DNA of 64,000 nucleotides from Allopusillimonas sp008369125 (GTDB lineage: Bacteria; Pseudomonadota; Gammaproteobacteria; Burkholderiales; Burkholderiaceae_B). The notes beneath the pieces were generated by a model. The model ran no database searches. It worked only from the letters and a program-made list of their open reading frames with translations, and had not been told where the DNA came from. The stretch is taken from positions 372,001 to 436,000 of the forward strand of contig NZ_VOAY01000005.1 of the NCBI RefSeq assembly GCF_008369125.1, given 5' to 3'. The position numbers and the translations under genes were made by a program. Positions within the stretch are counted from its first letter, which is position 1. Every line of letters begins with the position of its first letter. Of this stretch, positions 32,277 to 42,013 are shown in pieces.

Positions 32277-34193
32277 TCAGGGAAGCAGTCTCTGGGACGT
32301 CGCGAATATATTACCCAATTGCGTGCTTCCGTAAACATTCAAATGATTGTCGTCGAAATACACGGGGACACCCTTATAAAGGCTGCGTTGATCGAATTCA
32401 TCGAAAGCGGCTGTCAAGTCTACCCATTTAACACCCGGAATGTCAGTCACGACACTTTTCACGAGTAGGTTTGCTTTGGCTGCTTCGTCTGAGGTGTGGC
32501 GCTTCACATCAAGCCCCAGGCTTTCAAAATGAGCTAGCCTGAAAGGCGATATTGTCAGTCGTGGAACATCAGACAGAACATAAACAGGCACCTTCTGCGC
32601 AATCGTACGCAAAGTATTGCTGAACTTTTCGAGGTATCGTGGATCCGCCTTGTCTTCGGTCCATCCTAGTTGATACGCCCAGAACGAAGTAAACACTATG
32701 ACATCATAGTTAATGTAATTTGACTGAAGGTAAACCTTTAGACGCTCACAGGGCTCCCGGGAGGAAGAAGGCAAGACATTTACATCTAATCCAAAAACGG
32801 GCGAGCAGGAGCTACCTGTTAGCACTCTTGAGGCCCATCCCTCCTTACGTCCCACTACATCCATGAACGCATTTAGCGAGGCGGCGTGGGAATCGCCCGT
32901 AACGAGTACCCGAACTTGCTTGGTGGCATCTCCCCTGACACAATGCTTATCAAACGTGCCGTGGCAAACGTCAACGCCGTAACTTCTCAGGATGATCTCA
33001 GCATTATTGGGTTCGGCCTTCGCCGGAAATAACATATGCGGAACTATGTAACCGACCAGCGGCAGCGTCACCGCGCCTGGCAAAAAATAAAACACCGACA
33101 CTGCGTGTATAAACGACACATGTCGGCGGCGCGTTTTTTGCTCTACAAAAATGTAGTTTAACCCAGCGAGAAAAAACGCTGTAATTACAGCCAAAAGTAA
33201 CCAGCTGATCGGTAATTCGTAACGCCCATAGACATAGCGCATGTATGCCAATATAGGCCAGTGCCAAAGGTAAAGTGAATAGGAAATTAAGCCAATACCT
33301 ACCAACCCTTTGAGACTAAGCAGCTTATTTGCCCATGTGTTCGAGTAATTATCACACTGCCCCATGTACAGAATCAAGCCTGTACCCACACATGGAAGAA
33401 CCGCGTTATAACCCGGATACAGAGAATCCTTGCTCAATAAGAACATTGGAGCTATTACTAATACCATGCCAGCTATAGATGCCGCCCCAGTCCATCGTGT
33501 GCTCCTGGGCTTATCCAATGAGCACACAAGTCCACCCATCAACAGCTCGCCAGCCCTGGCCTGCAACAAGAAATAAAGTCGCTGGTAGTTATCAGCATGA
33601 CTCAACGCATACTGTGTCCAGACGAAACAGATAACAATCAAACTCGCAATTAAACCTGCCAACAGTCTGCGGCGAGTAATGTAACGCGAGATCGCTGTGC
33701 GCCGTACTATCAAGAAAAAAAGACCGACTGCCAAAGGCCAGAGCAAATAAAACTGTTCCTCCACGGACAGCGACCACGTGTGAAGTAGCGGAAACTCGTC
33801 GGAAGAGGCGTCGAAATATCCTTTTGCTCGCGAGAAGAAAATATTGGAAATGAAGAGCGTCGCGTACTTTGCCGACGCAGTCATTTCACGACTATCTTCC
33901 GGTAACAACAACACACAACCCACCGTTACCGAAATCAGCATGACAACGAAGAATGGCGGCAAGATACGCATTATTCGTCTGGCATAAAATGATCGCAAGG
34001 AAAATGTGCGATTCTCAAAATCACGTATTAAGATTCGTGTGATTAGATAACCAGATATAACAAAAAAGACGTCTACCCCAACGTATCCCGCCGGAACAAG
34101 ACTGAAATTAATGTGAAAAAGAAACACTGTAACCACAGCAAAGGCCCTTAGCCCATCTATGTCGCTGCGGTACTCGTTAACTTTTATGAACAT
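32277..34193 (-). CDS. O-antigen acyltransferase (OafA-type, acyltransferase 3 plus SGNH domain)
   Basis: A 638-residue inner-membrane protein. The first 360 residues form the acyltransferase-3 domain with about ten membrane helices: YRSDIDGLRAFAVV, then FFVISGYLITRIL and LHTWSLSVEEQFYLLWP with the catalytic-region histidine. A periplasmic SGNH domain follows, with VTGDSHAASLN (nucleophile Ser) and DDNHLNVYGS (Asp and His). Proteins of this build O-acetylate LPS O-antigen sugars. It is AT-rich compared with its upstream neighbours. The ATG at 34193 follows GAAGAA; a TTG four codons earlier is possible. Confidence 0.92.
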   Translation of the reverse strand: MFIKVNEYRSDIDGLRAFAVVTVFLFHINFSLVPAGYVGVDVFFVISGYLITRILIRDFENRTFSLRSFYARRIMRILPPFFVVMLISVTVGCVLLLPEDSREMTASAKYATLFISNIFFSRAKGYFDASSDEFPLLHTWSLSVEEQFYLLWPLAVGLFFLIVRRTAISRYITRRRLLAGLIASLIVICFVWTQYALSHADNYQRLYFLLQARAGELLMGGLVCSLDKPRSTRWTGAASIAGMVLVIAPMFLLSKDSLYPGYNAVLPCVGTGLILYMGQCDNYSNTWANKLLSLKGLVGIGLISYSLYLWHWPILAYMRYVYGRYELPISWLLLAVITAFFLAGLNYIFVEQKTRRRHVSFIHAVSVFYFLPGAVTLPLVGYIVPHMLFPAKAEPNNAEIILRSYGVDVCHGTFDKHCVRGDATKQVRVLVTGDSHAASLNAFMDVVGRKEGWASRVLTGSSCSPVFGLDVNVLPSSSREPCERLKVYLQSNYINYDVIVFTSFWAYQLGWTEDKADPRYLEKFSNTLRTIAQKVPVYVLSDVPRLTISPFRLAHFESLGLDVKRHTSDEAAKANLLVKSVVTDIPGVKWVDLTAAFDEFDQRSLYKGVPVYFDDNHLNVYGSTQLGNIFATSQRLLP

Positions 34194-34578
34194 TTTTTTC
34201 TTCAATGAAGTGCGAGTGACAACAGTGCACCGAACCTAAAGATGTTGACTACAATGACGACTTTCAGAACACCCTACCCTGAAATGCTATAACGCATATA
34301 AAAAAATTTTGCCTACTGACTGCGTATAGATTCCTAAAAGGAACTGCCTCGTGGCTAAAAATATACAAACTACCCAAGCGCCGTGGCGGGCCCGTACAAT
34401 TCGCCGATCTTATGCCAATCAGTTTTCCTGAATTTCGGTAGCGAGATACCCGTCGACTGAAAAACGAGAACTAAATTCGTGCAAATCTGTTAACTGCAAT
34501 GCGCGAGTATACTGTCAACAAAAAGTGGGGCCGATCGGCGCACTTCCAAAACTACGTTAGCTGTTGTCCGGAGATAAA
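34194..34578. other. Intergenic region between divergent acyltransferase and Wzz genes
   Basis: About 385 AT-rich bases. They should hold the promoters for both divergent genes. A TATACT element at 34508-34513 could be the -10 of the Wzz gene, but no well-spaced -35 was found. A 26-codon frame starting at a GTG (34351-34431) has an AAGGAA in front; I could not support it as a gene. No JUMPstart/ops sequence for RfaH was recognised. Confidence 0.5.
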
Positions 34579-35688
34579 GTGGCAGACAAACGATCGAACC
34601 TTCGCGATTCCAGAAGTGGTGACGTTGACCTCGCTGTTCTGGTCTTGGGTCTGTGGCGTGGCAAAAGATTAATCACCGCATTTACGATCGCTGCGGCGGT
34701 AATTTCTTTGCTCTACATATATTTCGCCACGCCCACATATGAAGCCACTAGCAGAGTGATGCCTCCGACCGCTAGCGACCTAATCAGCTACAACGCCGCC
34801 AGTCAATTGACAGGTACGGCCATCAACGACATGATGGGGTCATCGAGCGACGCAGCGATTGCCAGCATCAAGATAATTACACCTGAAGATGCGTATGCCG
34901 CGTTTATCGTGCAACTGCGGTCCAGAGCGGTCATGCAAAAATTCTTTAACGAATACTACTCCCCGACTTTATCGGACAAATTAAAACTTAGCGAGCAGCG
35001 CTTATGGAAACGGTTGCAAAATGACGTCACCGTTACGCCCCCGCAGCAGGGAGATGTCAGCACCACGGTCACCGTAATGGCAGACGACCCTCGTCTGGCT
35101 GCAGACTGGGCAAATGCTTATACTCAGCTTGGTATGCAAGCCACCAAAAGCAATCTGATTGCTAACCTGGCAGGCGAAGTGGAAGTGCGCAAAAATGGCG
35201 TCAGACAGCAGATCGCGACGCTAAAACGTGTCGCAAAAGAGACACGCGCAACAAGAATAGTCAGGCTGAACAACGCCCTGGAAATCGCAGAGAAGATAGG
35301 TCTAGAAGAGCCATCACCCAGAGCGCTGAACATCACGATCAACGAAGCCAGCGTCAACGCCAACGGTGAAGGTTTGCTCTATCTGCGAGGCTCCAAGGCC
35401 TTACGTTCCGAACTCGCTGTACTTGAAAGGCGCAAGACCGACGACGCATACATCGAGGAACTTCCAGACTTACTCAAGAAACAGAGCTTGTTGGACAGCA
35501 TCAAGCTGGACGCCAGCCAGTTGAAGGTCGCTCGCGTCGACTATGCCGCCAGGCCACCCGAGGATCCATCACGCCCGCGAAAGCTGCTTGTGCTGGCATT
35601 GGGGACGATCACAGGTCTGATGATGGGACTATTCGCTGCTCTAGCGGCTCAATTTTTCTCGCGAAGCTCTCGCGCAGCTAGCATGTAA
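34579..35688 (+). CDS. wzz: Wzz-type polysaccharide chain-length determinant protein
   Basis: An inner-membrane protein of 369 residues with the Wzz arrangement: a helix near the N-terminus (LITAFTIAAAVISLLYIYFA), a long periplasmic part, mostly helical, with the typical ATPTYEATSRVMPP after helix 1, and a C-terminal helix preceded by ARPPEDPSRPRKLLVL. Wzz proteins control O-antigen or capsule chain length together with the polymerase Wzy. The GTG at 34579 has GGAG five bases before it and is preferred over a TTG 15 bases upstream. It is followed by the initiating sugar transferase. Confidence 0.88.
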   Translation: MADKRSNLRDSRSGDVDLAVLVLGLWRGKRLITAFTIAAAVISLLYIYFATPTYEATSRVMPPTASDLISYNAASQLTGTAINDMMGSSSDAAIASIKIITPEDAYAAFIVQLRSRAVMQKFFNEYYSPTLSDKLKLSEQRLWKRLQNDVTVTPPQQGDVSTTVTVMADDPRLAADWANAYTQLGMQATKSNLIANLAGEVEVRKNGVRQQIATLKRVAKETRATRIVRLNNALEIAEKIGLEEPSPRALNITINEASVNANGEGLLYLRGSKALRSELAVLERRKTDDAYIEELPDLLKKQSLLDSIKLDASQLKVARVDYAARPPEDPSRPRKLLVLALGTITGLMMGLFAALAAQFFSRSSRAASM

Positions 35689-35710
35689 ACCCACCGGTAG
35701 ATATTTATCC

Positions 35711-36982
35711 ATGAGTGACCTGCCTACTCGCCGATTTCATCGAATTTACGAGCAAATCCTTCTATCGCCTTGGTTTCTCTTGGTTTTAGGATGGGCTACA
35801 TCTGTCCTTGTGCCTCTCAGCCTACATGTGAGCTTGCAAGATACGCCAATGTCCACCCAAGGTCAGCGAACTGCCCTTGCAGTTACGACCCTTTCATTTG
35901 TAACCTGTCACTTCGCAGTCGAGAGACTGCGCAGGGCATACCCCGGGGGGCGGTCGGGCTTCTTCATCGCGCCACAAGTTATCATAATCTACATGTTGCT
36001 CGCATTAATTGTATTACTGATGCGAGCCGATATATCTAGACTTATTCTTGTAACATCGGGAGTATTCGCATTAATCTGGTTTTACCTCGAATACCTGATC
36101 ACATCTCCGTATCGGCGGCCAAAGCTTGCGTTGGTAGGTTCTGGGGTTACAAGTAATCTGTTGACTATAGCGGACCTGGACGTTCGGATAATAAAAGATT
36201 TCAATTTAGGCAGCGTCCGTTATGACGCAGTCGTTGCCGATTTCGAAAATCTAGATGAAGCCACTGAACGATTTCTTACCCAGTGCGCCCTTAGACGTAT
36301 CGCCGTGTATGATGCAAAAAGAATTTTTGAATCATTTACTGGACGCGTCCGTATCAACCAAATGTCAGAAAACAATATTGGGTCACTGCTTCCAAGCATA
36401 AGTTATGAAAGAATAAAATTCGCGATGGACATAGCCATCGTCTTATTGACGTTACCCATAGTTCTTCCCGTCTGTGTCATAACGGCCTTGTTAATTAAGA
36501 TTGAAAGTCCGGGGCCGATCATTTTTACCCAACAGCGAGTAGGGTTGGGCAACAAAATATTCACAATCTACAAATTCCGCAGCATGCGCTTCGACGGAGT
36601 TGTCACGCAGCAATTCGCAGACGAAGAAGATCCACGTATCACGAGAGTAGGACGCGTCATACGTAAAATGAGAATAGACGAATTGCCGCAATTTATAAAT
36701 GTGCTGAAAAACCAAATGAGTATTATTGGCCCTCGTCCTGAGCAGCCGGAATTCGTCGCACGATTCGATACGCTGATCCCGTTTTACAGTTACCGACATG
36801 TAGTAAAGCCAGGGATAACCGGCTGGGCTCAGGTTCGTCAAGGATACACAGCGGACGCCGATGCGACGCGAATTAAGATCGAGTACGACTTTTATTACAT
36901 AAAAAACTGCTCAATCTACTTGGATATTCTCGTCGTTTTTCTGACCGTTAAAATCATGTTAACGGGCTTTGGAGCGCGATGA
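35711..36982 (+). CDS. Undecaprenyl-phosphate sugar phosphotransferase (WbaP/WcaJ type)
   Basis: Starts O-unit or capsule assembly by moving a sugar-1-phosphate to undecaprenyl phosphate. The 423-residue protein has four or so N-terminal membrane helices, a cytosolic Rossmann-like middle part (KLALVGSGVTSNLL) and the catalytic domain (about 230-420) with a re-entrant helix, GNKIFTIYKFRSMR, the Asp-Glu motif RIDELPQFINVL, GPRPEQPEFV and PGITGWAQV. The sugar cannot be told. It lies 22 bases after the Wzz gene; its 3' end faces the glycosyltransferase operon. Confidence 0.93.
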   Translation: MSDLPTRRFHRIYEQILLSPWFLLVLGWATSVLVPLSLHVSLQDTPMSTQGQRTALAVTTLSFVTCHFAVERLRRAYPGGRSGFFIAPQVIIIYMLLALIVLLMRADISRLILVTSGVFALIWFYLEYLITSPYRRPKLALVGSGVTSNLLTIADLDVRIIKDFNLGSVRYDAVVADFENLDEATERFLTQCALRRIAVYDAKRIFESFTGRVRINQMSENNIGSLLPSISYERIKFAMDIAIVLLTLPIVLPVCVITALLIKIESPGPIIFTQQRVGLGNKIFTIYKFRSMRFDGVVTQQFADEEDPRITRVGRVIRKMRIDELPQFINVLKNQMSIIGPRPEQPEFVARFDTLIPFYSYRHVVKPGITGWAQVRQGYTADADATRIKIEYDFYYIKNCSIYLDILVVFLTVKIMLTGFGAR

Positions 36983-37000
36983 GCGCGTTGTGATTCCAAC

Positions 37001-37807
37001 TCAGCGTAAGAATTTCAAATAAACGAACTCCCGCAAAGCGGCGGGCAAAAGTCGCGTTGGAATACGCTGCAGACAATTCAGCAACATACGGCCCGGGCCG
37101 ATGAATCCAAGCTTAAAGAAACTGTACTGCACGGCTAATTCCTGCCTGGCGTATCGTAGCCCCCCACGGCGCTTGTACATATTTGCTGCAGTACGCATAC
37201 GCACCAGAGGTTCACGAATATTTGCCGCCTGTGCCCCCCCTGCCAACATTCTGACCCACAGCGCATAATCTTCATAGAAATATTCGTTGCCGTACCCACC
37301 AAACCGCAGCACTGTTTCTTTGCGAAACATGACAGTCATATGATTGAAGGGATTTCTTTTCTTCGCGAACTTTAATATTGCGTCATGTGTTTCAGGAACG
37401 TTCTTGATAGCCCGCACCACGTCTGGCTCTTCAACGAACTCTACAACCGAAGAGCCAAAAACATCAACTGCGGGAAACTTCTCTATCAATTCCAGTTGCA
37501 CTTCAAATCGATGAGGTTCATTGAGATCATCGGTATCAAAACGCGCAATCCAATCATAAGAGCAATGACGCAAGCCTTCGCTCAACGCTTTGCCCAACCC
37601 GACATTCGAGGACAGCGCCACGATCTTCAGGTTTAGCCCCGCCGCGTGCTTTTCAATAACATCTTTCAGCTCAGCCCGAACAGGACCATCCAACACCATT
37701 ACAACCTCTGTTGGCAATACGGTGGATGCAGCTACGCTCTGCAACGCCTGGTCTAGGTTGGATGCGCTTTCGCCTTCATAGAGCGACATAAGCAAAGAAA
37801 ACATCAT
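37001..37807 (-). CDS. Family 2 glycosyltransferase
   Basis: A GT-A fold glycosyltransferase of 268 residues. The N-terminus SLLMSLYEGESASNLDQAL, the VVMVLDGP segment, ARFDTDDLNEPHR with the metal-binding DxD (FDTDD) and YEDYALWVRM are typical of GT2. It should add one sugar of the O-unit in the cytoplasm. The start ATGATG overlaps the stop of the polymerase gene. It is the last gene of the minus-strand O-antigen operon. Donor unknown. Confidence 0.9.
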   Translation of the reverse strand: MMFSLLMSLYEGESASNLDQALQSVAASTVLPTEVVMVLDGPVRAELKDVIEKHAAGLNLKIVALSSNVGLGKALSEGLRHCSYDWIARFDTDDLNEPHRFEVQLELIEKFPAVDVFGSSVVEFVEEPDVVRAIKNVPETHDAILKFAKKRNPFNHMTVMFRKETVLRFGGYGNEYFYEDYALWVRMLAGGAQAANIREPLVRMRTAANMYKRRGGLRYARQELAVQYSFFKLGFIGPGRMLLNCLQRIPTRLLPAALREFVYLKFLR

Positions 37808-39009
37808 AAACGCTCGCTCCTGGAGGGATACCTGGAATACACAGATGCCATCGCCGCCAACCCAAACCAAATATAGGGATAGAGATAACTGCGAGCCGCT
37901 ATGATCCCGAGCAATGAAAATATCATCATTGCATACGCCGCCTCGAAATGATTATTACGTCCGCCTTGAATCAAGCCCTTTAATACGAAACTTAATAACA
38001 GAAATATCAGCACGATCGCTGGCCCAATTCCATAGGCACTTAGAAACGAAAGGTAATTATGCGCATAGTTTCCGGTGCCACCTGTAGCGACGACATCATA
38101 CATATAATGCCCCAGCACCCAGTTTTCCCTCAGAAAATTAAGCTCCTGATATAACAGCACAACGCGTTCAGACATCGATGAGTCGTGATGAAAAAGAAAT
38201 AATCGAACCATGCGGTGATCCGGCCCCAGAACCGACACGATAGTAGGCCCGAGAGCCGCCAGCAGCAAGACCGCAATACACGCCAACACCACTGCCTGAA
38301 GCTTATTTCGACAGGCCATAATAAAAAAACATGTCAGAATAAATGCTATAAATGAGAAGCGAGAATTAAGAAAAAACAATACCCATAAACTCACAGCGAA
38401 TATCGCTAACGATTCTATCTTCTGACGTCTGCCGAGTAAAAAAAGAATGGACACGATAGCATAACAGTCAGAAAGTGTCAGATAAATGCTCGCATCAACT
38501 ATGGCGGTGTGAAAATTGGGACCAATATAAAAAAAGCTTCCTATATATAACGATGTCGAAAACACCCATGACAGAGTGATTGCAGTGCTGAAACCAGTGG
38601 GGTCTTCCGCATACTCTTTGCCTATCAGAACTAATAATAGGGGTGCGACAGCAGTGTTGGACAGGTACCGGCCGAGCGTCCACCAGCTGACGTCCTCGGT
38701 CAAGACGAAGAGATAGAGACCCTGAACAGTTAGGATCCAAATTAACAAAAAGACAACTGACGTGAACGAAATACTAAATCTGATCCGTCTAGGAATCACG
38801 CAGGCTTTTATCAGGAACAAGAAAATCAGGGCCAAGGTGACGCACAAATAGATAGCGCTCACGTTGATCCGCCTGATGCCGAACATCGTTTCGGCGAATT
38901 TCCAGCTCGGGCCGAATGCGAAGAACAAAAAGAACCCAAGCTTTGATATCGTGGAGTAACTGCGACTGAGCGAATAATAATTATTGTTATCGTCCAACTG
39001 GAACCTCAC
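37804..39009 (-). CDS. wzy: O-antigen polymerase (Wzy-like)
   Basis: A 401-residue protein with roughly ten to twelve hydrophobic helices and a periplasmic loop before the helix pair near residue 290-340 (ELNFLRENWVLGHYM, GNYAHNYLSFLSAYG). The HNYLSFLSAYG segment resembles the Wzy_C/O-antigen ligase core. Its place in the O-antigen operon and the existence of a separate waaL at 47030-48310 make it the polymerase. Such proteins share little sequence, so the call rests on topology and context. Confidence 0.8.
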   Translation of the reverse strand: MRFQLDDNNNYYSLSRSYSTISKLGFFLFFAFGPSWKFAETMFGIRRINVSAIYLCVTLALIFLFLIKACVIPRRIRFSISFTSVVFLLIWILTVQGLYLFVLTEDVSWWTLGRYLSNTAVAPLLLVLIGKEYAEDPTGFSTAITLSWVFSTSLYIGSFFYIGPNFHTAIVDASIYLTLSDCYAIVSILFLLGRRQKIESLAIFAVSLWVLFFLNSRFSFIAFILTCFFIMACRNKLQAVVLACIAVLLLAALGPTIVSVLGPDHRMVRLFLFHHDSSMSERVVLLYQELNFLRENWVLGHYMYDVVATGGTGNYAHNYLSFLSAYGIGPAIVLIFLLLSFVLKGLIQGGRNNHFEAAYAMMIFSLLGIIAARSYLYPYIWFGLAAMASVYSRYPSRSERL

Positions 39010-39012
39010 CCA

Positions 39013-40098
39013 TCAAATTGAAAGTTTTTTGGCCAATTTTGAGAGAATAATTCCTTTATCGATATACGGACGCGCCGATGCGCTCACGGTCTCACGAGAA
39101 GTGCCACGAACTGAGTCGGCATATTCTACTATCGCGCTAAGCTGTGCTGGCCCCTTTCGATAGTGGGGGTATTCTGCCGGGAAAACGTCCTGATGACCAC
39201 TGTAAACGGGCAACCCTAGCATCAAGTATTCACGCACCTTGAGTGTACAGGCCTCTTGCATTCCTTTGCGAAACAGGGCGAAAGAGGTGAGACCCAACCA
39301 GCAGCGGCCTGCAATATCTCGTATATCTTCGGGGCTCCTCAAGCCATGTATGATTACTCGGCTGTCGGCCAGACAAAGCCCCAAGTCGGATGGAAACACG
39401 TTACCAACCAAGTGAAGACGAAAGTTTCTTGAGGTATTTTCCAGGTCATCCAGCAAGTAATCAAGGCCATGCCACGATTCAAAATCATTGGCTACGAACA
39501 GTAATTCTGGTATTTCGCCCCGTGTGTCAAGTAACGCATTATCTTGATACCTTACGCCATTTGGATAAACGAACGTTGGCTTATCGACGGCAGGTATCCT
39601 GGATTTTTCGTACTCACATAACTCCTGCGTTACTCCAACAATGCCAGCTGCCCTTCGAAGCGCCTGCTTTCCTATCAACGTGTCGGCGGCAGCCCTTAGC
39701 CTTCCTAACAAAGTGCCCTTACTCTGTAACTCAGCGATTTCCATTGTGTGATGCACCAGATAAACAGGCTTGCGACTGAGCATAATGAAGAAAAGCTGAA
39801 AAGGATCATGAACGCTATAGCGTAAGACATACACATCGACATCTGTCTGAGCTCTCAACCATCGCAAGTATGCAATCCTGATGCTGATCCACGTAATCCC
39901 CATGGAAAACACATTGTTTTTGGGTGCCTTACTGGAGTTACCAACGAAGATTTCTCCTGAAACAAAATTTGAGTTATTGGTCATTATTCTGCTTTGCCAG
40001 CTAAGGCCAATATCCTGGGCCGCCTGTTGTTCCCAGAGCATCTGTTGCACTATTCCCGCCATTGGGCGCAAGAGTAGCGCTGCATGTAGATATCGCAT
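39013..40098 (-). CDS. GT-B glycosyltransferase (family 4-like)
   Basis: A 361-residue protein. The C-terminal half has LLFVANDFESWHGLDYLLDDL, RDIAGRCWLGLTSFALFRKGMQEACTLKVREYLMLGLPVYSG, matching the donor-binding end of GT4 enzymes (E-A-x-x-L-K-V-x-E-Y). The N-terminal half contains VYLVHHTME. It should transfer a sugar to the lipid-linked O-unit. Donor and linkage unknown. It starts 33 bases after wbpG. Confidence 0.82.
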   Translation of the reverse strand: MRYLHAALLLRPMAGIVQQMLWEQQAAQDIGLSWQSRIMTNNSNFVSGEIFVGNSSKAPKNNVFSMGITWISIRIAYLRWLRAQTDVDVYVLRYSVHDPFQLFFIMLSRKPVYLVHHTMEIAELQSKGTLLGRLRAAADTLIGKQALRRAAGIVGVTQELCEYEKSRIPAVDKPTFVYPNGVRYQDNALLDTRGEIPELLFVANDFESWHGLDYLLDDLENTSRNFRLHLVGNVFPSDLGLCLADSRVIIHGLRSPEDIRDIAGRCWLGLTSFALFRKGMQEACTLKVREYLMLGLPVYSGHQDVFPAEYPHYRKGPAQLSAIVEYADSVRGTSRETVSASARPYIDKGIILSKLAKKLSI

Positions 40099-40131
40099 AT
40101 GTCTCAGAAAATTTATGTCAATTTCAAAGTA

Positions 40132-41244
40132 TTATTTTGCGCCGGTCATGCGTTTATACATTTTCGCTAACATCTGCCAACGCTCGTAGTTGCTGGGATA
40201 GTGATCGTGCGCGACCCGAGGCGCATCAAGATACGCATCCAGCTGGGCTCTGGTCCATCCCATCTTCTTCAGGAAATAATTCATATCCAGGTCGAGATCA
40301 GCTCGATTAGGGTAAGGGCTATTCTCCAGATCTCTCAACGCATGTTCGCGATCCATCTGCCCTGACATGATTAATGTACTGAGGTGCACTCGACGCTTAT
40401 CAACGTTGAATTTTCGAGGCAAAATATAGCCTTGATAAAACCGAGTAAAGATTGACTCATAATGCTTGTACGGATATGGCTTATACCCAAATCTGGACTG
40501 GAGCTCACTCATAGCATCAAATTTATTAAACTCCATCAAGTCTAGAAATGAAATCCATTTAATCTTTTTAATAATTGCGAACTTAATATAATCTTTAATA
40601 CCAAACAAAGGAAATGTCGTGATCTTTACCGAGGAGAACTGACTCGCAATACTTTTTATGTTCTTCTCGTCGAATTTAAACCAGTTCCATTCGGAAGGTA
40701 TATCCAGACCCTCAGTAGCGTGATTCGTGCCGGCCAAGATATGCTTCAAGCCGTACTTGGCTGCTTGCTGATAATTTACAGCAGTCATTGCGTTATCATA
40801 AAGAAGTTCCACATCGATAACATTAGCGTCGAAAAAAGACTGCATTAGTTGCCGATACTCATGCCATTCAATAACGTGCGTATATAAATCAACATTCAAT
40901 CCGTTGATCAGATTTTCAATATTATTTTGTGCGAGCTCCGAATTCCAACCGTTATCCATGTGTACGGCAAGAGGCCTAAGCCCATGCTCCACCGCTTTTA
41001 CCAATACCCAGGAACTATCTACCCCGCCCGACACGCCTATAATGCAATCGTATCGCTTTCCTCTCCCTTGATGTTTCACTTCAGAGATAAGTTTATTCAG
41101 CCTCTGCTGTTTTTGCTCCGCATCAAGATGCTCGACAGTTTCCGACTTTAATTCGAATGATCTACAGTAATTGCATACCCCATGCTCATTGAACTCAATA
41201 TCATTAGCGCTTTCATCCATCACGCACCGGCTGCAGACTTGCAT
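40132..41244 (-). CDS. wbpG: N-acetyl sugar amidotransferase (WbpG/PseA type)
   Basis: A PP-loop ATP-dependent amidotransferase of 370 residues. Two N-terminal CxxC pairs (CSRC and CNYC) likely bind zinc, and IIGVSGGVDSSWVL holds the ATP-pyrophosphatase motif. Together with HisH2 and HisF2, WbpG turns an N-acetyl group into an acetamidino group on a sugar of the O-unit, as in Pseudomonas aeruginosa. The ATG at 41244 follows GGTGA by five bases; in-frame starts four and five codons earlier lack a ribosome site. It is low in GC with a run of Ile/Lys/Asn codons. Confidence 0.92.
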   Translation of the reverse strand: MQVCSRCVMDESANDIEFNEHGVCNYCRSFELKSETVEHLDAEQKQQRLNKLISEVKHQGRGKRYDCIIGVSGGVDSSWVLVKAVEHGLRPLAVHMDNGWNSELAQNNIENLINGLNVDLYTHVIEWHEYRQLMQSFFDANVIDVELLYDNAMTAVNYQQAAKYGLKHILAGTNHATEGLDIPSEWNWFKFDEKNIKSIASQFSSVKITTFPLFGIKDYIKFAIIKKIKWISFLDLMEFNKFDAMSELQSRFGYKPYPYKHYESIFTRFYQGYILPRKFNVDKRRVHLSTLIMSGQMDREHALRDLENSPYPNRADLDLDMNYFLKKMGWTRAQLDAYLDAPRVAHDHYPSNYERWQMLAKMYKRMTGAK

Positions 41245-41263
41245 TGTAGTCACCATCAAATAA

Positions 41264-42013
41264 TTACTGGAGTTCGAAAAATATTTCTTTTGGATAATTA
41301 ATTAATACCGCTCGATGAGGCCCCTTGAAAACAAAAAGAGCGCCGGCGGCGGCGGCAGACGCTCCGACGCGCAGGGCATTTTTCAGGTGTTCGGCGGAGC
41401 CGGCCCCGCCTAAGGCTATCAATGGTACTGCGACAGATGACGCTACGGATTTGATCAAATCCAGATCATAGCCATCCATCACGCCGTCATGATCCACGGA
41501 GTTAAGCAATATTTCCCCTGCTCCCGCATCGATTCTTGCCTGGATGTACTCGGAAAGGTTGGCGGTTAACAATTTTCGAGTTCGCGCACAATAAACCCAA
41601 GGTTTACGGCGCCAATCTCTTTTGATATCTACAGACAATACAACACTTTGTTGTCCGTATTTACGCGCAAGCGCAGATATTAAAGAAAGATCGTCGAGCG
41701 CAGCCGTCTGCAGACTCACCTTCTCGATTCCAAGATCGAATATCCTGGTGGCTTGAGAAAGTGTTCTGATGCCTCCGCCATAAGTAAGCGGCATAAAGCA
41801 TTCTTCGGCAAATAGTCTTATTACTTCAAAATCCGGCTCCGAGCCGTTTTTTGATGCGGTTATGTCTACAACTATTAGCTCGTCAACTTCTTTATCATTA
41901 AATATCCTGATAGCGTTAGTGGGGTCGCCCACATACTTCGGATTTTTGAACTTGGTGGTTTTTACCAATCCGCCATTGCTAAGAGAGAGAACGGGAATGA
42001 TACGAGGTCTCAT
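41264..42013 (-). CDS. hisF2: HisF-like synthase subunit (HisF2) of the sugar amidotransferase system
   Basis: A beta-alpha barrel of the HisA/HisF family, 249 residues. It shows PRIIPVLSLSNGGLVKTTKF at the start, LTYGGGIRTL and ILLNSVDHDGVMDGYD; the ammonia channel and catalytic Asp positions seem to be kept. True HisF is encoded in a histidine operon; here, between hisH2 and wbpG, it is expected to channel ammonia for the acetamidino-forming reaction. It overlaps hisH2 by four bases. Confidence 0.9.
   Translation of the reverse strand: MRPRIIPVLSLSNGGLVKTTKFKNPKYVGDPTNAIRIFNDKEVDELIVVDITASKNGSEPDFEVIRLFAEECFMPLTYGGGIRTLSQATRIFDLGIEKVSLQTAALDDLSLISALARKYGQQSVVLSVDIKRDWRRKPWVYCARTRKLLTANLSEYIQARIDAGAGEILLNSVDHDGVMDGYDLDLIKSVASSVAVPLIALGGAGSAEHLKNALRVGASAAAAGALFVFKGPHRAVLINYPKEIFFELQ

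Noticed and set aside
34194..34578. JUMPstart/ops element for RfaH before the polysaccharide genes
   Set aside because: Only a partial likeness (GCCGTGGCGGG) was found, not the ops core.
37804..39009. Calling this gene waaL and 47030-48310 wzy
   Set aside because: The first lies inside the O-unit operon among glycosyltransferases, the second outside it; the opposite assignment is less likely but not excluded.
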